A DNA stretch of 64,000 nt from CAYQJS01 sp964417895. GTDB taxonomy: Bacteria; Chloroflexota; UBA6077; SHYK01. The stretch lies in contig CAYQJS010000001.1 in the NCBI GenBank assembly GCA_964417895.1, positions 258,796 to 322,795 on the forward strand, written 5' to 3'. Of the stretch, positions 26,974-33,851 are shown one piece after another. The stretch's first letter is position 1. Every line of letters begins with the position of its first letter. The notes beneath the pieces are model-generated. The model made no database searches and had not been told where the DNA came from. It worked only from the letters and a program-made list of their open reading frames with translations. A program made the position numbers and the translations under genes.

Positions 26974-27036
26974 GATTTCGGATTGCCGATTGCGGAATTG
27001 GGACGTTTGTCAATCCGCGCTCCACAATCGACACTC
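26974..27036. repeat. GATTGCG heptanucleotide palindrome between tRNAs
   Basis: Tandem GATTTCG, GATTGCC, GATTGCG, GAATTGG units (26974 onward) are followed about 20 bases later by CAATCCGCGCTCCACAATC, the complementary side. It separates tRNA-Tyr from the second tRNA-Thr and is a relative of the arrays at 5010 and 11385. Confidence 0.75.
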
Positions 27037-27045
27037 CGAGGTCGG

Positions 27046-27118
27046 GCCCACGTAGCTCAGCAGGTAGAGCACGTTCTTGGTAAGAACGGGGTCACCGGTT
27101 CGAGTCCGGTCGTGGGCT
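27046..27118 (+). tRNA. tRNA-Thr (anticodon GGT)
   Basis: Cloverleaf with acceptor GCCCACG/CGTGGGC, D arm GCTC/GAGC, anticodon stem CGTTC/GAACG with loop TTGGTAA (anticodon GGT), T arm ACCGG/CCGGT with TTCGAGT. CCA follows at 27119-27121. In many bacteria this tRNA directly precedes tuf. Confidence 0.96.
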
Positions 27119-27143
27119 CCACCCGACGGGTAGTCCCGGAGTT

Positions 27144-27258
27144 ATGGCGAAGCAGAAGTTTGAACGGACGAAGCCGCACGTCAAATGTAGGGATGATCGG
27201 GCACGTGGATTATGAGAAGACGACGCTGACGGCGGCGATCACGAGCGTTTCGGCGTAA
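27144..27258 (+). pseudogene. tuf relic (first ~35 codons of EF-Tu, frameshifted)
   Basis: From the ATG at 27144 the frame reads MAKQKFERTKPHV, the start of bacterial EF-Tu, then goes out of frame at about 27183. In the next frame VGMIGHVDYEKTTLTAAIT continues the EF-Tu P-loop region and stops at TAA 27256-27258. The P-loop GHVDHGKT has become GHVDYEKT. The remaining roughly 360 codons are absent, and rpmG follows 32 bases later. The position, between tRNA-Thr and rpmG-tRNA-Trp-secE, is exactly where a second tuf copy sits in many bacteria, so this is the residue of a deleted tuf gene. A working tuf must exist elsewhere. Confidence 0.88.
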
Positions 27259-27290
27259 TGGGTCGCACCACGGCGCCGGGGAGTTAGAAT

Positions 27291-27455
27291 ATGGCAAAAC
27301 GGGCGGATCGGATGTTGATCACACTCGCTTGCGGCGAGTGCCGCGAGCGGCGCTACCACACGGAGAAGAACCGGCGCAATGATCCCGACCGGCTGACGCT
27401 CAAGAAATTCTGCCCGCGGTGCCGCAAGCACACGGAGCAGCGCGAGACCCGATAG
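27291..27455 (+). CDS. rpmG: 50S ribosomal protein L33
   Basis: A 54-residue L33 of the zinc-binding type, with Cys14-x2-Cys17 (LACGEC) and Cys41-x2-Cys44 (FCPRC), and the usual RRYHTEKNRRNDPDRLTLKK core. The ATG at 27291 follows GGGGAGTTAGAAT, which supplies a ribosome-binding site. Its location between the tuf relic and tRNA-Trp/secE is the classical one. L33 sits near the ribosomal E site. Confidence 0.95.
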   Translation: MAKRADRMLITLACGECRERRYHTEKNRRNDPDRLTLKKFCPRCRKHTEQRETR

Positions 27456-27472
27456 ACCCTACAGCTGAATAC

Positions 27473-27545
<73 letters not shown>

Positions 27546-27554
27546 CCCAAAAGG

Positions 27555-27624
27555 TGTCATCCTGAGCGAAGCGAGGATGAGCATCCCAAGAGTGGGAGGT
27601 TCTCGCGGCGGCCTGAGAATGACA
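27555..27624. repeat. TGTCATCCTGAG...CTGAGAATGACA palindrome before secE
   Basis: A 70-base imperfect inverted repeat. Left arm TGTCATCCTGAG and right arm CTGAGAATGACA bracket GCGAAGCGAGGATGAGCATC. It is the same family as 5075-5175, inserted between tRNA-Trp and secE and ending 14 bases before the secE start. If translated in the plus frame it gives the familiar spurious CHPERSE peptide. Confidence 0.82.
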
Positions 27625-27638
27625 GGGGAGCGATACGG

Positions 27639-27923
27639 ATGGCAAGACAGCTTCGACGCTCGATGGCCGGCACTGAGGCGGCGCAACAGGCGCGCAAGCC
27701 CGTGGCTCGGCCCGCGCTGCAGCCGGATCTCGGGCGCCGGGGCAGGGGGCTCGGCGAGTTCATCCGCGAAGTGCGATCCGAGCTCCGGAAGGTGGTGTGG
27801 CCAACTCCAGAGCAGGCCGCACGGCTTACTGCTCTGGTCGTTGCCCTCTCCGTTGCCATGGGGTTGGCGCTCGGCTTTATCGACTTCGTGTTTGCCGAGC
27901 TATTTCGCGCGCTTGTGCGCTAG
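27639..27923 (+). CDS. secE: Preprotein translocase subunit SecE
   Basis: A 94-residue single-helix SecE. After a basic N-terminal tail of about 35 residues come the amphipathic helix GEFIREVRSELRKVVWPTPE (with the conserved K-V-x-W-P) and one membrane span (about residues 62-90). SecE clamps SecY in the translocon. The ATG at 27639 has GGGGAG upstream. A longer frame to 27519 would translate the palindromic repeat and is rejected. It is followed after nine bases by nusG. Confidence 0.95.
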   Translation: MARQLRRSMAGTEAAQQARKPVARPALQPDLGRRGRGLGEFIREVRSELRKVVWPTPEQAARLTALVVALSVAMGLALGFIDFVFAELFRALVR

Positions 27924-27932
27924 CGGGGAGCC

Positions 27933-28598
27933 ATGGAAACGGAGACTCGCGACCCAGAGCTTATTGACGAGCCCAATGCTGCGCTCCTCGCCGGGGATTC
28001 AGTCGCACACCCGTCGGACGGCGGAGCCGAAGAAGAGGACGAACTCGAGGCGGAGGACCGTCGCTGGTTCGTGATCCATACCTACTCCGGGTATGAGAAC
28101 AAGGTAAAGAACAACCTCGAGCACCGCATCGATTCGATGGGTGTCGGCGACAAGATCTACGATGTGGTAATCCCGACCGAGGAAGAGGTCGAGATTAAGG
28201 ATGGCCAACGCCGAACAGTCCAGCGCAAGGTGTTCCCCGGCTACGTGCTCGTCCAAATGCTGGTCACCGATGAGGGCATTCCGCCGAACGATTCCTGGTA
28301 TGTGGTCCGCAATACCCCGGGCGTGACGGGGTTTGTTGGCTCGGGGACCCACCCCAGCCCGCTCGAGGAGCCTGAGGTCAAACGGATCCTGCGGCGCATG
28401 AAGATGGAGGCGCCGCGCCTGAAGGTGAGCTTCTCCAAGGACGAGCGCGTCAAGGTTGTGGACGGCCCGTTCACGGACTTCATCGGTATCGTGGATACCA
28501 TCAATCCGGAGAAGGGGAAGGTGCGCGTGCTCGTGTCCTTCTTCGGGCGCGAGACCCCGGTCGAGCTCGATTTCCTTCAAGTAGCACGAATTACATAG
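27933..28598 (+). CDS. nusG: Transcription termination/antitermination protein NusG
   Basis: A 221-residue NusG with an acidic N-terminal extension of about 45 residues before the NGN domain (RRWFVIHTYSGYENKVKNNL). The NGN core includes IPTEEEVEIKDGQ and FPGYVLVQMLV, and the C-terminal KOW domain has DGPFTDFIGIVDTINPEKGK. It couples RNA polymerase to the ribosome or Rho. It is in the classical secE-nusG-rplK-rplA order, although a repeat element follows its stop. Confidence 0.96.
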   Translation: METETRDPELIDEPNAALLAGDSVAHPSDGGAEEEDELEAEDRRWFVIHTYSGYENKVKNNLEHRIDSMGVGDKIYDVVIPTEEEVEIKDGQRRTVQRKVFPGYVLVQMLVTDEGIPPNDSWYVVRNTPGVTGFVGSGTHPSPLEEPEVKRILRRMKMEAPRLKVSFSKDERVKVVDGPFTDFIGIVDTINPEKGKVRVLVSFFGRETPVELDFLQVARIT

Positions 28599-28677
28599 CC
28601 GTTAGCCATTAGCCCTGAGCGTCGTGCGTGTGCGTCTCGCCTTGACCGCTCAAAGCCGATGGCTGACCGCTGAGGGC
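28596..28677. repeat. GTTAGCC heptanucleotide palindrome between nusG and rplK
   Basis: From the nusG stop run AGCC, GTTAGCC, ATTAGCC, CTGAGCG. About 30 bases later GCTCAAAGCCGATGGCTGAC and CGCTGAG give the complementary side. The element fills nearly all of the 84-base gap to rplK. It is a further heptamer family in the same architecture as the other palindromes. Confidence 0.65.
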
Positions 28678-28682
28678 GCGAG

Positions 28683-29105
28683 ATGGCTAAGAAGGTCAGG
28701 GCGATCGTCAAGCTCCAGATAGACGCGGGGAAGGCCACCCCGGCGCCGCCGGTGGGTCCTGCCCTCGGCCAGCACGGCATCAATATCATGGCATTCGTGA
28801 AGGAGTACAACGAGCGGACCGCCAGCCAGGCCGGAAGTGTCGTCCCCGTGGAAATCACTGTCTTCGAGGATCGTTCGTTCACCTTCGCGCTCAAGACTCC
28901 CCCAGCTTCGGACCTGATCCGCAAGGCGATTGCTATCGAGAAGGGGTCGGGCAGCCCGAAACGGGCCGCGGTGGGCGTACTCCCTCGGGACAAACTCAGA
29001 CAGATTGCCGAAACGAAAATGAAGGATCTGAACGCCAACAGCATCGAGGCGGCAGAGCGAATCATCGAGGGGAGCGCCCGCAGCATGGGTGTGACTGTAG
29101 AGTGA
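28683..29105 (+). CDS. rplK: 50S ribosomal protein L11
   Basis: A 140-residue L11 starting MAKKVRAIVKLQIDAGKATP, then PPVGPALGQHGINIMAFVKE, the highly conserved proline-rich N-terminal segment. The C-terminal 23S rRNA-binding domain ends with DLNANSIEAAERIIEGSARS and MGV. L11 forms the GTPase-associated centre with L10 and L12. It is in normal order before rplA. Confidence 0.97.
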   Translation: MAKKVRAIVKLQIDAGKATPAPPVGPALGQHGINIMAFVKEYNERTASQAGSVVPVEITVFEDRSFTFALKTPPASDLIRKAIAIEKGSGSPKRAAVGVLPRDKLRQIAETKMKDLNANSIEAAERIIEGSARSMGVTVE

Positions 29106-29107
29106 AC

Positions 29108-29155
29108 GGCGAGGAGTGCAGGAGTGGACGAGTAGCAACTCACTTCTCACTCCCC
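29108..29155. repeat. GAGTG/CACTC heptamer-type palindrome between rplK and rplA
   Basis: GGAGTGC, AGGAGTG, GACGAGT on the left are answered by ACTCACT, TCTCACT, CCCCGC on the right, giving an imperfect inverted repeat in the rplK-rplA gap. The heptamer spacing is less regular than in the other arrays. Confidence 0.5.
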
Positions 29156-29182
29156 GCTGTGATCGAAGGGAGCTGAGCGGCA

Positions 29183-29890
29183 GTGCGTGGTAAACGAGTC
29201 CTGGAACTCCGCAAGAAGGTAGACCCCACGGCGACGTACGCGCCGGATGAAGGCATCCGCCTGGCCAAGGATCTCGCGAGCGCAAAGTTCGATGAGACGA
29301 TCGAGTGTCATGTCCGTATGGGCGTGGATCCGCGCCACGCGGACCAGATGGTCCGCGGGTCGCTAATTCTCCCCGCCGGCACGGGCAAGAAGATGCGAGT
29401 TCTCGCGTTTGTTCAGGGCGAGAAGTTCCGGGAGGCGGAAGAAGCCGGCGCAGACTACGTGGGTGGCGAGGATCTCGTCCAACGGATTCAGGGCGGATGG
29501 CTGGAGTTCGATGTGGCCGTGGCCACGCCGGACATCATGGGCACGGTCGGCCGACTCGGCCGCATCCTGGGCCCGCGTGGGCTGCTCCCGAACCCGCGGA
29601 CCGGCACGGTGTCACCCGACATCGGCAAGCTGATTCACGACGTCCGGGCGGGTCGCGTCGAGTTCCGCGTGGACAAGACCGCGGTGATCCACGTGCCCAT
29701 CGGGAAGGCCAGCTTCCCCGATGAACGATTGCGGGAGAACCTCGCGGCCCTCATCGACGCCGTCGTCCGTGCCAAGCCGCCGGCGGCCAAAGGGCAGTAC
29801 ATCCGAACTGTGACCCTCGCGCCAACCATGGGCCCCGGCGTGAAGCTAGACGTCCAGCCCACGCTGGCGCTCACAGCGAGCGCCGCGTAG
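29183..29890 (+). CDS. rplA: 50S ribosomal protein L1
   Basis: A 235-residue L1 with the two-domain pattern: GKRVLELRKKVDPTATYAPD at the start, LPAGTGKKMRVLAFVQGE, and the signature RILGPRGLLPNPRTGTVSPD. It binds 23S rRNA in the mobile L1 stalk and can repress its own operon. The listed start is the GTG at 29183, with GGGAGCTGAG upstream. The gene normally expected next, rplJ, is missing. Confidence 0.97.
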   Translation: MRGKRVLELRKKVDPTATYAPDEGIRLAKDLASAKFDETIECHVRMGVDPRHADQMVRGSLILPAGTGKKMRVLAFVQGEKFREAEEAGADYVGGEDLVQRIQGGWLEFDVAVATPDIMGTVGRLGRILGPRGLLPNPRTGTVSPDIGKLIHDVRAGRVEFRVDKTAVIHVPIGKASFPDERLRENLAALIDAVVRAKPPAAKGQYIRTVTLAPTMGPGVKLDVQPTLALTASAA

Positions 29891-29906
29891 GGTCCGCGCC
29901 GGAGCT

Positions 29907-29964
29907 GTGAGGTTACTCGGCGAGCCTGCCTCAACTTCAGCGAGTTGCGCCGAAGAAGCCTCAC
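29907..29964 (+). ncRNA. Nested hairpin RNA in the L10-leader position (orphan leader candidate)
   Basis: Seventeen bases after the rplA stop, three perfectly paired stems nest inside one another. The outer stem is GTGAGG (29907-29912) with CCTCAC (29959-29964), the middle TCGGCG (29917-29922) with CGCCGA (29948-29953), and the inner CAACT (29932-29936) with AGTTG (29943-29947, loop TCAGCG). A nine-base asymmetric bulge lies between the middle and inner stems. In most bacteria the rplA-rplJ gap carries the ribosomal L10 leader that binds L10-L12 for autoregulation. The position and shape suggest this is that leader, but no rplJ or rplL follows. Confidence 0.5.
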
Positions 29965-30110
29965 GAAGGGGCGCGGTGATTCGAGTGCGCGCTACGGACC
30001 TTGACGGGCGGCAAGGATCGGTGGCCTCGGACCCGCAGCTCATCCCAGCGCCACTCGCAACACCGGCGTATAGGTCGGCCCTGTTGGGTGCAAGTCACTG
30101 CGCATGAGGA

Positions 30111-30659
30111 CTACCTCGCTGCACTCCGCGCGCGGGCGGCAGCAACGTCGTTTCTCGCCCGGATCGCTCGGTACATCGCCTCTGACTGCGCCGACGCCGC
30201 GTTGCGGCGGGCCCGGCCGAGGGTGATGTGGGGGCGCAGCGGGGTCGGCTCGAACGGTACGCTCTCGGCATCGAGCCAGCGTGTCAGTGCGCCGTGAAGG
30301 GCGGCCAGCGTGCCTTGTGGCGCCTCCTCAGCGCCCGCCCAGATCACGCGGACCGAGCGCGGGCTCCCGAAGGATCCGAGCCCGCCCAGGCGTAGCATGA
30401 AGGGGCGGCCTACTTCCGCGGCCCGGTCCACGGCCCTTGCGATCGCGGGCACCATTTCGGCCGGCTGGCCGCCCAGAAACAGCAGCGTGATATGCATGAG
30501 CCGCGGGTCGACCCAGCGACCGAAGCCGGGGGCTGCGGCGTCGAGCGATCGGGCCTCTCGGGCCAGCCACGCGCGCCACTCCTCCGGCAGCTCGATAGCG
30601 ACAAACAGCCGCAGGTTCCGAGTGCCGGGTTCAGAGCTCCGAGGGGGAATATTCATCAC
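30111..30659 (-). CDS. thpR: RNA 2',3'-cyclic phosphodiesterase (2H family, ThpR-like)
   Basis: A 182-residue 2H phosphoesterase. It has two HxT motifs, LMHITLLFLGG and RPHITLGRAR, and the N-terminal LRLFVAIELPEEWRAWL. The family opens 2',3'-cyclic phosphates on RNA ends and shows 2'-5' ligase activity in vitro. The first 14 or so residues (with SSEPGTRN) come from a GGAACTC-type repeat that overlaps the start, so the native start may be just before LRLFVAIE. It lies on the opposite strand to the ribosomal block and marks a break in it. Confidence 0.88.
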   Translation of the reverse strand: MMNIPPRSSEPGTRNLRLFVAIELPEEWRAWLAREARSLDAAAPGFGRWVDPRLMHITLLFLGGQPAEMVPAIARAVDRAAEVGRPFMLRLGGLGSFGSPRSVRVIWAGAEEAPQGTLAALHGALTRWLDAESVPFEPTPLRPHITLGRARRNAASAQSEAMYRAIRARNDVAAARARSAAR

Positions 30660-30760
30660 GGCCCTTCCCCCCGACCGCTCACACCAATAGGCGACGATAT
30701 CCGCCGAGGTCGTGCGGCGAGCCCGTGACTCGGAACTCGGAACGCAGAACTTGGAACCTC
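30613..30760. repeat. GGAACTC-family repeat around the thpR start
   Basis: GGTTCCG, AGTGCCG, GGTTCAG, AGCTCCG units (30613-30640) and, beyond the thpR start, ACTCGGA, ACTCGGA, ACGCAGA, ACTTGGA units (30724-30751) face each other as a divergent-armed palindrome. It is the same heptamer family as the larger copy at 32092-32330. Confidence 0.65.
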
Positions 30761-30762
30761 AT

Positions 30763-32088
30763 CTAGTTGAGCTCCCGTATCGTCCGTGAGGCGGCGCCCA
30801 CGAGGAGCGCGACGAGAACGCAGCCGGCGCCCGTCAGCATCACCGCCATGGGCGCGCCCCACAGGCTGGTCACGAAGGCGATCGCCATTGTACTGATGGG
30901 GTGCAGGCCACGATCAGCGGACCACACGGCCATCACGCGGCCACGGTATTCGTCCGGCGTGTGGAGCTGGAGCAGCCCCTGGCTGATGGTCCGGTAGGCG
31001 ACGTGGGCGAACCCGTGCAGGGCCAGGGCAGCCAGAGAGAGCCACAGCCAAGCCGACATCCCGAAGACGACCGTTGCCACTCCCAGGAGCACCACGCCGC
31101 CGAGGGTAATCAGTCCTTTACGGCGCAGGTCGTCGGCGGAGGCTACGAATAGCGTCCCGACGACTCCCCCGATGGCCGGCGCCCCGAAGAGCAGGCCCAG
31201 GCCACCGGCCCCGATGTGGAGCACGTCCTTGGCAAAGATGGGCGCGAGCGTCTGGTTGGCGAGGCTGAACAGGATAGGCACGAGCGACAGGATGGCCAGC
31301 CAGCCGATCACGGGGTTCCGGCGCAGATATCCGTAGCCACGAAATCCCTCCAGCCACCCTATTGGGCGGCGCCCCGCACGCCACTGGCCGGGCGCCAACG
31401 CCGCGGCTTCCACGGAGTAGATCTGTACCCTGGACATCGCCCCGGAGCCGCACCCATACAGCGCTGCCTCGAGCAGCAACGCTGCTGCCGGCCCAGAAAC
31501 CCCCATGGCAATGCTGGCCAGCGCCGGGCCGCCTAGCTTCGCGATGTTCTGGACGCTCCCGCTGAGCGCCACCGCGTTCATCAGGTGTTGCCGCGGCACC
31601 ACTGAGGGGATGAGCGCCTGGCGGGCTGGTTGTTGCACCGCCCCCACCACTCCCTCCAGGAGGGAAGCCGCTATGAAGTGCCACACATCGATGACGCCCG
31701 CCAGTACCAGCGTGGCCAGAGCAGCGGCGATGGCGGCGCTCGCGAGCTGGCTGGAGATGAGCAGGGCCTTCCGATCCACGCGGTCCGCGAGAACACCGCC
31801 CGCGAAGCTCACGATCAGCAATGGCGCCTGTTTCGAGGCCTGGACTGCCCCCATGGCGAGCACGGAGCCGCTGATGTCGTAGACGATCCAACTGCGCACC
31901 AGGATCTCGGTCCAGTTCGCGACCGAACCAGCGATGATGGATCCCATAAGCCAGCGGAAGTTGAGGCTTTCCAGCGATGAGATCAGCCGAGGCAGACGGC
32001 CGGGCGCCTCGGCAATAGCATTTGTTTCCGCGGCTGGCGCCTGGGCCGCGGGTGGATGCGGGTAGTGCCCTGCCCCCGGGTTACTCAC
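30763..32088 (-). CDS. MFS transporter (MFS_3 group)
   Basis: A 441-residue, 12-helix major facilitator. After a 30-residue Pro/Ala-rich N-terminus come NFRWLMGSIIAGSVANWTE and the loop motif GGVLADRVDRKALLIS. The mid-protein TPDEYRGRVMAVWSADRG is the second family signature. It is a close architectural relative of the adjacent gene and of 22025-23299. The GTG start at 32088 overlaps the upstream transporter's stop by four bases (GTGA), implying translational coupling. The substrate is unknown. Paired MFS genes in one operon might export related compounds or form a heteromer (inference). Confidence 0.88.
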   Translation of the reverse strand: MSNPGAGHYPHPPAAQAPAAETNAIAEAPGRLPRLISSLESLNFRWLMGSIIAGSVANWTEILVRSWIVYDISGSVLAMGAVQASKQAPLLIVSFAGGVLADRVDRKALLISSQLASAAIAAALATLVLAGVIDVWHFIAASLLEGVVGAVQQPARQALIPSVVPRQHLMNAVALSGSVQNIAKLGGPALASIAMGVSGPAAALLLEAALYGCGSGAMSRVQIYSVEAAALAPGQWRAGRRPIGWLEGFRGYGYLRRNPVIGWLAILSLVPILFSLANQTLAPIFAKDVLHIGAGGLGLLFGAPAIGGVVGTLFVASADDLRRKGLITLGGVVLLGVATVVFGMSAWLWLSLAALALHGFAHVAYRTISQGLLQLHTPDEYRGRVMAVWSADRGLHPISTMAIAFVTSLWGAPMAVMLTGAGCVLVALLVGAASRTIRELN

Positions 32089-33581
32089 CGCCCACTGTCC
32101 GGGTTCCGAGTTTCTGGTTCCGTGTTCCAGGTTCCGGGTTCGGATTTACCGGTTCCGTTCGTGGCTCCGAGTCGAATCACCGGCCCCCGCCGCGTGACTG
32201 GGAACTGGGAACTTGAAGCTGGCCGCTCAGAACTGGGTACTCGGAACGCTGAGCCTGGAACTCGCAACTCCGGGTTCGAGCTCGGGAACTCGGAACTCGG
32301 AACTCGGAGCTCGGAACTCGGAACTTCGGACGGGAACACGGACCTCGCCTCAGGATCCCGGAAGTCCCGGATCGCGCGCTGGCGCGCCCCGACTATCCCG
32401 ATGGAGAGGACGACCACAACGGCGGCCAGGACGGTGGTGGGGGGCGCGCCGATCAGATCCGTCAACCACCCGGCCGGCAGAAACACGACAGGCTCGAAGT
32501 TCCACGTCATCATGTACATGCTCATCATCCGCCCGCGGTACTCGTTGGGAGTGAGCAGGTTCAAGAGGGTTTGATTCATGGCCATGCTGATGGCCTGGGC
32601 CACGCCGAGGAGACCCAGGGCAGCCACCGAGGTCGGCAACCATGACGAAAGCGCAAACAGGGCGATCGCCACCCCGAAAACCGCCGTCGAACCGATGAGG
32701 ATGATCCCTTTCCGCGGGTGCCCGCTGATTCCGGCGCTCACGAACGCGCCCGCCATCGACCCGGCGCCAACGGCGCTCATGAGCACTCCCATCCCCGAGG
32801 CGCCCACCTGAAGCACGTCGCGCGCGAACACGGGCATAAGCTGCATGTAGACCATTCCGACGAGGATCGGCACGGCGGCGATCGCGATGAGTCCGGAGAT
32901 CGCCGGCGAGCCCTTCATGTACCGGAGGCCATCGACCAGGTCGTCCCACATCGAGACCCGCCGGGTGGTCGTCGGGGATCCGCCGGCGTCGCTGATAGCC
33001 AGCGTCCAGAGCATTCCCCACATCAGGGCAAGCGCCTGGATGATGAAGCACGCCGCGAGCCCCCACACGCCGATGAGCACCCCCGCGAGGGCTGGCCCCA
33101 GCACCCGCGAGGTGTTGAAGGAGATGGCGTTGAGGGCCACGGCGTTCGCCATGTGCTCATAGCCAGCCAACTGCGCTACCAGGGACTGGCGCGCGGGCAT
33201 GTTGAAGGAATGGGTTGCCCCAAGCACGAAGCTGCTTGCCACGAGGTGCCACGCTTCGATCGATCCGCTGAGCACCAGCACCGCGAGCACAGCCGAATTC
33301 ACCATACTGAGGAACTGGCTGCCGATGACGATGCGTCGGCGGTCCCAGCGGTCGGCCAGCACCCCGGAGGGCAGCGTGAGCACCAGGGACGGGGCGGCGC
33401 GAGCGATTGCCACGGCTGCCAGGAACACGGCCGAACCCGTAAGCTCGTAGGCAAGCCATGCCTGCGCGACCATCTGGGTCCACATACCCACCTGGGTGGC
33501 GAAGGTGCCGACCCAGAGGTGACGGAAGTCTCTGACGGAGAGCGCGGCGAATGTCTCGTTCAGCGCAGTCTCAAGCCGCAA
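32085..33581 (-). CDS. MFS transporter (MFS_3 group) with repeat-derived C-terminal tail
   Basis: A 498-residue protein. The transporter proper covers about residues 1-415: FAALSVRDFRHLWVGTFATQ, the loop GVLADRWDRRRIVIG and the later TPNEYRGRMMSMYMMTWNFE. The last 80 or so residues (for example PSSELRVPSSEF) are the direct translation of a GGAACTC heptamer repeat and have no transporter character. The repeat keeps the frame open until it overlaps the next gene as GTGA. The original stop was probably lost when the element inserted. The tail may be unfolded, or the product may be tolerated as is. Confidence 0.85.
   Translation of the reverse strand: MRLETALNETFAALSVRDFRHLWVGTFATQVGMWTQMVAQAWLAYELTGSAVFLAAVAIARAAPSLVLTLPSGVLADRWDRRRIVIGSQFLSMVNSAVLAVLVLSGSIEAWHLVASSFVLGATHSFNMPARQSLVAQLAGYEHMANAVALNAISFNTSRVLGPALAGVLIGVWGLAACFIIQALALMWGMLWTLAISDAGGSPTTTRRVSMWDDLVDGLRYMKGSPAISGLIAIAAVPILVGMVYMQLMPVFARDVLQVGASGMGVLMSAVGAGSMAGAFVSAGISGHPRKGIILIGSTAVFGVAIALFALSSWLPTSVAALGLLGVAQAISMAMNQTLLNLLTPNEYRGRMMSMYMMTWNFEPVVFLPAGWLTDLIGAPPTTVLAAVVVVLSIGIVGARQRAIRDFRDPEARSVFPSEVPSSELRVPSSEFPSSNPELRVPGSAFRVPSSERPASSSQFPVTRRGPVIRLGATNGTGKSEPGTWNTEPETRNPDSGR
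32092..32330. repeat. Large GGAACTC heptanucleotide palindrome (coding for an MFS tail)
   Basis: The right end has six tandem seven-base units from 32285 to about 32326 (GGAACTC three times, GGAGCTC, GGAACTC, GGAACTT). The left end (32097-32150) has complementary GTTCCGA, GTTTCTG, GTTCCGT and GTTCCAG units. The middle (about 32160-32210) is unique sequence. The whole element lies inside the 3' end of the transporter gene and is read in frame. Confidence 0.82.
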
Positions 33582-33687
33582 GCGTCAAGTCCCGGGTGCC
33601 CGGAGTCGGGAGGATTGGGGGGTCCCGCGGTGGGCAGTTCCGGCTACATTACCACGTTTTCGCAGCATGGGCCGTTGGAACGGTCTT

Positions 33688-33726
33688 CCCTCGCCCCGCG
33701 CACGGGGAGAGGGTGGGGGTGAGGGG
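33688..33726. repeat. CCCTCGCCCCG/CGGGGAGAGGG hairpin repeat
   Basis: CCCTCGCCCCG, loop CGCA, CGGGGAGAGGG (33688-33713) makes an 11-bp stem with one mismatch and is followed by TGGGGGTGAGGG. It is related to the twin hairpins at 6442-6514. It lies in the divergent gap between a transporter and the DUF362 gene; the rest of that 270-base gap shows no gene. Confidence 0.7.
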
Positions 33727-33851
33727 GCAGTCCCACGACAGACAGCTCGAACTTCTTTCGTGAGCCTAAACTGCGCCGACTTGCACCGTGGACTCAGAGC
33801 CATCAGCGCGAATCTCTCTGGTAGTATCCGGGTCCGTCCCTGGAGGTGAGC

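Noticed and set aside
29907..30107. A 66-codon open frame after rplA as a short rplJ
   Set aside because: The translation shows no L10 sequence, and its first part is the nested hairpin.
32281..32335. CRISPR array
   Set aside because: The repeats are seven-base units in direct contact without spacers, and no cas genes are in the window.
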